From positions 1 to 20,411 of the forward strand of contig JAJRXE010000289.1 of NCBI GenBank assembly GCA_024276455.1: a DNA stretch of 20,411 bases, written 5' to 3'. A model generated the notes under the pieces. The model was not told the origin of the DNA. It made no database searches and saw nothing but the letters and a program-made list of their open reading frames with translations. Positions 15,771-20,411 of this stretch are shown here, piece after piece; the first letter of the stretch is position 1, and every line of letters begins with the position of its first letter. Made by a program: the position numbers and the translations under genes. The stretch is from Calditrichota bacterium. Its GTDB lineage: Bacteria > Calditrichota > Calditrichia > RBG-13-44-9.

Positions 15771-17132
15771 TTAATTTATGCCGTATTTTTTCAGTTTGGA
15801 CATAAAGGTACTGCGGTGAATTCCCAGCTTTTCCGCCGTGCGAAGTTTGTTGAAATTATTCTCGCGCAACGCTTTCATGATAATCTGTTTTTCAAAATTG
15901 TCCACCAGGTCGTTCAGGGACTGGTCGCTGTCAATTTCCACTTCCAGGGCCGGTTCGCGCTTCTGCACAATATAGGGCGGGAAGTCTTTCAGGGTCAATC
16001 GCCCGGTTTTATTTAGCACCACCGCCCGCTCGACCAGGTTTTCCAATTCCCGAATATTCCCCGGCCAGTCGTATTCTTGCAGGCATTGCATGGCTTCATC
16101 GTCAATGCTGTCGATGTTTTTATTGAATTGCTCGTTAAATTTAGTCAGAAAGTGGGTAACCAGGAGCGGAATATCGTCCTTGCGCTCCCGCAAAGGAGGC
16201 ACCTCAATGGGAATGACATTTAACCGGTAATACAAATCCTGTCGGAATTCGCCTTTGCGCATCAGTTCCTGCAGGTCGCGATTGGTGGCGGCAATTATTC
16301 GCACGTCCACCTTGATGGTTTCGGTCCCTCCCACTCGCTCAAATTCTCCCTCCTGAAGCACCCGCAACAGTTTCAGCTGCATATTCAGCGAAATATCGCC
16401 GATTTCGTCCAGAAAAATAGTGCCTCCGTTCGCCATTTCGAAGCGTCCTAACTTGTCGCGTATCGCACCGGTAAACGCTCCTTTCACGTGACCAAAGAGT
16501 TCGCTTTCCAGCAGATTTTCTGCCAGTACCCCACAATTTACTTTCACAAACGGTTTTTTAATTCGATCGCTGTTGAAATGGATGGCATTGGCAATGAGTT
16601 CTTTTCCGGTCCCGCTCTCGCCGGTAATGAGCACCGTGGAATTGGTTTTGGCAATGTCTTTGATGAGATCGAACAGTTCCAGCATCTTTCGATTTTTGCC
16701 AATGATGTTGTTGAAATTGTATTTCTGGGAGAGTTTTTCGCGCAGATACTGGTTTTCTTTTATCAGCGATTTAAGCTGAGAAATGGTGTCCACTTTCGAG
16801 AGGATTTCGTCCAGACGCAGCGGTTTCAGAATGTAATCTTTCGCCCCTTTCTTCATGGCGTCCACTGCCGTTTCGATGGTGCCGTGGGCAGTAATCATAA
16901 TAACAGAAATATCTGGATATTTTTTGCGAATGATTTCTAACAGTTTAATTCCGTCCATTTCCGGCATGACCATGTCGGAGATCATAATGTCCGGTTCGTG
17001 TTCGCGAATTACTTCCAGCGCTTCCACCCCGTTGCGGGCGGTGAACGTCTCATACCCGTGCTTGTTAAAGAGCTCCTCCATGAGGTCCAGGGCGTCAACT
17101 TCGTCGTCCACAATCAAAATGCGGGTCTTCAA
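15771..17132 (-). CDS. Sigma-54-dependent NtrC-family response regulator
   Basis: The 453-residue product has three domains. The receiver (1-120) has Asp9/Asp10, phosphoacceptor Asp53 in ISDMVMP, Thr81 and Lys103. The AAA+ domain (about 141-380) has Walker A GESGTGKE (171-178), the sigma-54 contact loop GAFTGA (218-223) and Walker B TIFLDEIGD (238-246). The C-terminal Fis-type HTH is at about 425-450 (LRTAEKLGIHRSTFMSKLKKYG). It should therefore activate RNA polymerase with sigma-54 once phosphorylated. All key residues are intact. The start is TTG at 17132: an in-frame TAA lies two codons upstream and a strong GGGAGG site about 10 nt upstream. It follows the histidine kinase by 19 nt and is almost certainly its partner. 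Target promoters are not evident in the window; I saw no convincing -24/-12 site. Confidence 0.96.
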   Translation of the reverse strand: MKTRILIVDDEVDALDLMEELFNKHGYETFTARNGVEALEVIREHEPDIMISDMVMPEMDGIKLLEIIRKKYPDISVIMITAHGTIETAVDAMKKGAKDYILKPLRLDEILSKVDTISQLKSLIKENQYLREKLSQKYNFNNIIGKNRKMLELFDLIKDIAKTNSTVLITGESGTGKELIANAIHFNSDRIKKPFVKVNCGVLAENLLESELFGHVKGAFTGAIRDKLGRFEMANGGTIFLDEIGDISLNMQLKLLRVLQEGEFERVGGTETIKVDVRIIAATNRDLQELMRKGEFRQDLYYRLNVIPIEVPPLRERKDDIPLLVTHFLTKFNEQFNKNIDSIDDEAMQCLQEYDWPGNIRELENLVERAVVLNKTGRLTLKDFPPYIVQKREPALEVEIDSDQSLNDLVDNFEKQIIMKALRENNFNKLRTAEKLGIHRSTFMSKLKKYGIN

Positions 17133-17151
17133 GGGTTAAGCCCTCCCTAAT

Positions 17152-18672
17152 TTATTTCTTTTTAGTTTTACGATTTTTTGCGGAATCAGGATCTCCGTTT
17201 TTTCGATCGGAAACGGCAATGGGAAATAAAATTTTAATCATGGTGCCTTCCCCATTCTGAACAATGGCATCGATTTCGGCATTGTAATTCGAAAAAATGG
17301 TTTGCATAATGGTCAGGCCCAGACTGGTCAGGCTGGAAATTTGCAAATCGCTGGAGTAATAAGGATTAAAGAATTGCTCTCTGGTAATGTGAATTCCCGG
17401 AACCAGGATCAAAAGTTCCAACCCTTTCCCGTCGGCCGTTTCCTCGATCATATGACAGTCAATTTTAATGACCGAATTCTCGGCAATATTCTCTGCAATG
17501 GCATCCAGCAAATTCTGGAAGGCGATAATAAACTGGGACCGATTTCCTTCTACCCGGAAGCCGGAATCGTGGTAGTCCAGATCAATGCTAATTTTCTTTT
17601 GCTTCATTTTCTGGAAGCGATTGTTTATGGCCACTTCCAGCACCTCTCCCAGCGGAAAAACTTCTGGAATGGTATCTTCGCGAATGAATTTAAAATCTTC
17701 CAGCACATTGGTTATCTGCAACAAACGATCGATTTGCCGCTGAATGCTCTGGATCGCTTTCTGGTACGAAGTGTCGGTAAGCTCGTTCGCCAGTAACTGC
17801 AATCGCCCGGAAAGAATGTTAATCGGGTTGCGGATTTCGTGCCCCAGCGCTTTGGCCAGTTCCACAATGGTGGCCAGCTTCTCTTTCCGTACAATGCGCT
17901 GGAAAAATTCCTCCGGAATGACGGGATTGGACAGGTAAATAATCATTCCTTCGATTTCGCCGTTTTTCTGGCGCAACAAACTGGCCGAGAGGTTGGTCTC
18001 CAGGGAGCGGTCGTTGGATAATTTCAGGGTTACCCGATATTCATTCACCGGTTTCCCTTCGTTCAATTCCTTAAATACGTATTTAAGAATTTTAAAACCG
18101 TCTTCCAGAAAACGGTGGAAAGGAAGGGAGCTGAGCTGATCTCCGGGCGTTTCCAGAATTTTGGCGGCGGCCCGATTGAAGAACTGAATGCTGAAGTCCG
18201 AATCCAGCACAAATATGGCGTCGCTGCTGGAATTAACCAGGTGGTCGTAAAACCAGCGGTTCCACTCCACCTCTTCGAACAGCGATTTGTTCTCGTCGAT
18301 CAGTTGGAGGGTTTTGCGCGCCTGATTGAGAATGGCCAAAAATTGTTCCGGCTGAAACGGTTTCAGCAGGTAAACGTTCACTCCTTCGTTCAGGGCGGCG
18401 AGGGTGTTTTCCAGCGTTGCGTGACCGGTGATGATGATCGAATAGAGTTCACTATTTTGCTGTCGCAAGGTGCGGAAAATATCCAATCCGTTGCCATCCG
18501 GGAGGACAATGTCCAGTACCGCCAGGTCGAAATGATGGGTTCGCATCAGATTTTGGGCTTCCTTCACGGAATGGGCTACCTGGCTTTCAAATCCTTCCGT
18601 TTCCAGAAGACGCTGGAGATGGGTGGCGATTTCTGGTTCGTCATCGACGACCAGAACTTGCCAGCGGTTCAT
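17152..18672 (-). CDS. REC-PAS histidine kinase with degenerate ATP-binding domain
   Basis: The 506-residue product begins with a receiver (Asp10/Asp11, phosphoacceptor Asp54 in VLDIVLP, Lys104), followed by a PAS domain (about 140-250) and a HisKA helix with GHEIRNPIN (His278). The C-terminal domain lines up with HATPase_c but lacks hallmarks: the N-box reads QNLLDAIAEN with Asn387 kept but Ala391 where the second Asn belongs; the G1 region reads LILVPGIHI instead of DxGxGI; and the G2 region reads LTSLGLTIM without the GTG. It may not hydrolyse ATP and could act as a phosphatase, scaffold or heterodimer partner. There is no membrane segment, so it is cytosolic. The ATG at 18672 is 3 nt after the gltX stop, with GGAG 6 nt upstream, and the NtrC-type gene follows closely. 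Confidence 0.93.
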   Translation of the reverse strand: MNRWQVLVVDDEPEIATHLQRLLETEGFESQVAHSVKEAQNLMRTHHFDLAVLDIVLPDGNGLDIFRTLRQQNSELYSIIITGHATLENTLAALNEGVNVYLLKPFQPEQFLAILNQARKTLQLIDENKSLFEEVEWNRWFYDHLVNSSSDAIFVLDSDFSIQFFNRAAAKILETPGDQLSSLPFHRFLEDGFKILKYVFKELNEGKPVNEYRVTLKLSNDRSLETNLSASLLRQKNGEIEGMIIYLSNPVIPEEFFQRIVRKEKLATIVELAKALGHEIRNPINILSGRLQLLANELTDTSYQKAIQSIQRQIDRLLQITNVLEDFKFIREDTIPEVFPLGEVLEVAINNRFQKMKQKKISIDLDYHDSGFRVEGNRSQFIIAFQNLLDAIAENIAENSVIKIDCHMIEETADGKGLELLILVPGIHITREQFFNPYYSSDLQISSLTSLGLTIMQTIFSNYNAEIDAIVQNGEGTMIKILFPIAVSDRKNGDPDSAKNRKTKKK

Positions 18673-18675
18673 AAT

Positions 18676-19650
18676 CTACTCCACATTTTTTAAGAGAGTT
18701 TCTCGTTGATTAACAAATTTTCGGAGGCGGCGGATCACCGTTTCCTGACCCAGATGCTCCAACAGTTCAAATATTCCCGGACTTACCGTAAAACCGGTAA
18801 TGGCCAGACGCAGAGGGTGTATTAGTTTCGCCGCGGCTACTCCGACCTCCTCGGCAAAGGAACGAATGGTATTTTCTATCTGGTCTTGGCGAAATTCCGA
18901 CAACGCTTCTAAGCGGTTCGCTAATTCGTCTAACAGTTCCCAGATGTTGGGCAATTTAAGATATTTTCGCAATCCTTTTTCTTCGAATTCTTCCGGATCC
19001 CGGAAATAATAGCGCCCGTATTTTACAAAGTCGCTGAGCAAACGGGTGCGGCTTTTCAGCAGGTCAATGGTTGCCTTCAACCACGCCTCCCGTTGTTGAA
19101 GTTCTGTTTCGGCAATCCAGCCTTCTTTTTCCCAAAGGGGGAACACCAGCGGCAGGAGATCTTCCGCACTCTTACGAGAAATGTATTGTCCGTTCATCCA
19201 CTGCAGCTTCTTCTCGTCGAAGATGGCGTTTTTGGGAGAGATGCCCTCCAGTGAAAATTCCCGGATGAGCTCTTCTCGGGTGAGGATTTCCCGGTCGTCC
19301 CCCGGCGACCAGCCCAGCAGCGCCAGGTAGTTGAACACCGCTTCGGGCAGGTAACCGGCCTGCTGATACTCCTCCAGCGAAGTAGCACCGTGGCGTTTGC
19401 TCAAACGGCGCTTGTCCGGCCCCAGAATGAGGGGCACGTGGGCAAAGCGGGGGACTTCCCAACCGAAGGCCCGGTACAGTAAAATTTGTTTGGGAGTATT
19501 GGAAATATGGTCCGCTCCCCGGATGACCTGCGTAACGCCCATGTCGTGATCGTCCACCACCACGGCTAATTGGTAGGTGGGACTTCCGTCGGAGCGGAGG
19601 ATAATGAAGTCGTCGATTTCGCTGTTTTGAATGGTAATACGGCCGTGCAC
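18676..19650 (-). CDS. gltX: Glutamyl-tRNA synthetase, C-terminal fragment after an in-frame TAA
   Basis: This 324-residue stretch is the rest of GltX in the same frame as the N-terminal fragment. It starts with the second half of the catalytic fold (ITIQNSEIDDFIILRSDGSP, then VIRGADHISNTPKQ) and carries the KMSKS equivalent LSKRHG at 83-88. The helical anticodon-binding region follows to the TAG at 18676-18678. The GTG at 19650 is only the first possible start after the stop; homology continues unbroken back to the TAA. A separate product would lack the HIGH motif and could not be an active synthetase. The 3' end is 3 nt from the histidine kinase ATG, so the whole set gltX, kinase, regulator reads as one operon. 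Confidence 0.88.
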   Translation of the reverse strand: MHGRITIQNSEIDDFIILRSDGSPTYQLAVVVDDHDMGVTQVIRGADHISNTPKQILLYRAFGWEVPRFAHVPLILGPDKRRLSKRHGATSLEEYQQAGYLPEAVFNYLALLGWSPGDDREILTREELIREFSLEGISPKNAIFDEKKLQWMNGQYISRKSAEDLLPLVFPLWEKEGWIAETELQQREAWLKATIDLLKSRTRLLSDFVKYGRYYFRDPEEFEEKGLRKYLKLPNIWELLDELANRLEALSEFRQDQIENTIRSFAEEVGVAAAKLIHPLRLAITGFTVSPGIFELLEHLGQETVIRRLRKFVNQRETLLKNVE

Positions 19651-19656
19651 GCCGTC

Positions 19657-19659
19657 TTA
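19657..19659 (-). other. In-frame TAA interrupting gltX (codon 160)
   Basis: On the minus strand the frame reads GAA ACC GGG TGG TAA GAC GGC GTG CAC GGC. GltX homology is continuous on both sides. In relatives this segment reads like ET-F-x-D-L-V-x-G, with x variable, so the stop sits at a tolerant position. Confidence 0.95.
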
Positions 19660-20136
19660 CCACCCGGTTTCGCCCTCCGGCACTAGAAATCGGATGGCAA
19701 ACGGCTTGCCCTGTTTCAGATTCTCTTCGATTTGTTGGGGCGTCAGGTGCAGGCAGGTGCGGTCGTAGTAGCGGGTGGATTTTTTCTCCTTTTCTGCTTT
19801 CTTGCGTTTGGCGTCCAATTCTTCTTTTGTACAGAAACAGCGATAAGCGTTGCCGCTCTTTAGCAGCTGGCGAGCCATTTCCCGGTGGCGCTCCACGTTG
19901 GCGCCCTGAAAAACCACCTCGCCGTCCCAATCCAATCCCAGCCAGCGTAGCCCGTTCAGAATCCGGCGAGTCATCTCCTCGCTGGAGCGCTGCTTATCGG
20001 TGTCTTCAATGCGCAAACGGAACAGTCCCTGGTGCTTGCGGGAGTACAGATAGTTGAACAGGGCGGTGCGGGCACCACCGATGTGCAAATAGCCGGTGGG
20101 GGAAGGGGCGAAGCGGGTGATGACTGGCTTTGACAT
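19657..20136 (-). CDS. gltX: Glutamyl-tRNA synthetase, N-terminal fragment ending at an in-frame TAA
   Basis: This 159-residue frame begins MSKPVITRFAPSPTGYLHIGG, the class I HIGH-type signature (HIGG 18-21). It also has RIEDTD (42-47) and zinc-site candidates Cys100, Cys102, Cys128 and His130, as in E. coli GltX. It stops at TAA 19659-19657, after PEGETGW, inside the catalytic domain. Reading past that one codon gives a normal GltX of 486 positions. As it stands neither fragment holds both HIGH and KMSKS motifs, so unless the TAA is read through or is an error the gene is inactive; another GluRS or GatCAB-linked route would then be needed. No good Shine-Dalgarno site precedes the ATG. The enzyme charges tRNA-Glu in the cytoplasm. 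Confidence 0.88.
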   Translation of the reverse strand: MSKPVITRFAPSPTGYLHIGGARTALFNYLYSRKHQGLFRLRIEDTDKQRSSEEMTRRILNGLRWLGLDWDGEVVFQGANVERHREMARQLLKSGNAYRCFCTKEELDAKRKKAEKEKKSTRYYDRTCLHLTPQQIEENLKQGKPFAIRFLVPEGETGW

Positions 20137-20204
20137 AGATAATGCGGCGATCGGTTGAAGAGAACAAAAGGAGACGTTGCTCGTTTAGCACAGGATTGCA
20201 ATGA

Positions 20205-20245
20205 TACAAGCTTGTAATGGGTGTTGCATAAGATAGTTGCGCAAC
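20205..20245. promoter_or_regulatory. Two palindromes between gltX and the divergent gene
   Basis: TACAAGCTTGTA (20205-20216) is a perfect 12-bp palindrome and GTTGCGCAAC (20236-20245) a perfect 10-bp palindrome. Both lie in the 136-nt gap between the gltX start and the ATG at 20273. They could be operator sites or chance; a TTGCAT lies between them at 20224-20229, but no good -10 box is spaced from it. Confidence 0.3.
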
Positions 20246-20272
20246 ATTTACGAGTTGGGTGGGGTTTGCGAT

Positions 20273-20411
20273 ATGGCGCGTGGGGATGAAATTCCAAGAC
20301 AAGATGAGGAGGAACAGCTGTGGCTGCCCACGCCTGTCGCTGGGCAAGATGCCTCCCAGGCAACTATTAAGACGGACAATTTGCCCGAGGATTGGGCTGG
20401 AGCTATTGAGG
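20273..20411 (+). CDS. Start of an unrecognised protein, running off the window
   Basis: From the ATG at 20273 the frame stays open for 46 codons to the window edge. The visible N-terminus is hydrophilic and acidic (MARGDEIPRQDEEEQLWLP, then TPVAGQ), with no signal peptide or membrane segment. I do not recognise the family from this piece. A GGTGGGG run about 8-12 nt upstream could serve as a weak ribosome site. It is divergent from gltX. Because the frame is short it could also be spurious. Confidence 0.4.
   Translation, partial: MARGDEIPRQDEEEQLWLPTPVAGQDASQATIKTDNLPEDWAGAIE

Noticed and set aside
1..20411. Genetic code change with TAA as sense
   Set aside because: TAA is the natural end of most genes here (asd, HTH gene, repeat gene, membrane protein, all three kinases, transporter, regulator), and only two internal TAAs occur, so genome-wide reassignment does not fit.

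Overview
The window is bacterial and mostly ordinary chromosomal DNA: dense genes, short gaps, Shine-Dalgarno-led starts (two are TTG), an NDP-forming acyl-CoA synthetase, a sigma-54-type response regulator and several hybrid histidine kinases. Flanking genes have mid-range GC, while the middle (about 4.7-8.6 kb) is strikingly AT-rich. The gene set would fit a member of the FCB group (for example a Calditrichota-like lineage), but no marker here proves that and I hold it loosely.

Layout. 1-1869 (-): an acyl/acetyl-CoA synthetase (ADP-forming) whose 3' end lies outside the window. 2077-3905 (+): aspartate-semialdehyde dehydrogenase, then an alpha/beta hydrolase. 3928-4662 (-): a short-chain dehydrogenase with pteridine-reductase hallmarks. 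4813-11424 (+): an accessory-looking cluster. It holds a protein with two MerR/excisionase-like HTH domains, a small secreted protein made almost only of five perfect 17-residue repeats, a strong terminator, a roughly 10-TM membrane protein, a soluble PAS hybrid kinase and a membrane-bound CHASE8-like/HAMP/PAS/GAF hybrid kinase. 11509-14145 (+): alaS, interrupted by one in-frame TAA. 14311-15633 (+): a POT/PTR-type MFS transporter. 20136-15771 (-): gltX, also interrupted by one in-frame TAA, followed by a REC-PAS histidine kinase with a degenerate ATP-binding domain and an NtrC-family regulator; this looks like one operon. 20273-20411 (+): the start of an unrecognised gene divergent from gltX.

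What stands out. (1) The repeat protein at 5341-5691: signal peptide, five identical W/P-rich units whose DNA differs only at synonymous sites apart from the last two codons, and the best ribosome binding site seen in the window. It sits between a DNA-binding protein and a membrane-protein/kinase cluster, so a multicopy secreted peptide with its own sensing genes is a reasonable but unproven idea. (2) Two aminoacyl-tRNA synthetase genes, about 6 kb apart, are each broken by a single in-frame TAA at a variable position with homologous protein continuing in the same frame. Sequence error, pseudogenes backed by second copies, or stop-codon readthrough are all possible. (3) The kinase after gltX has lost key ATP-binding residues while keeping its histidine.
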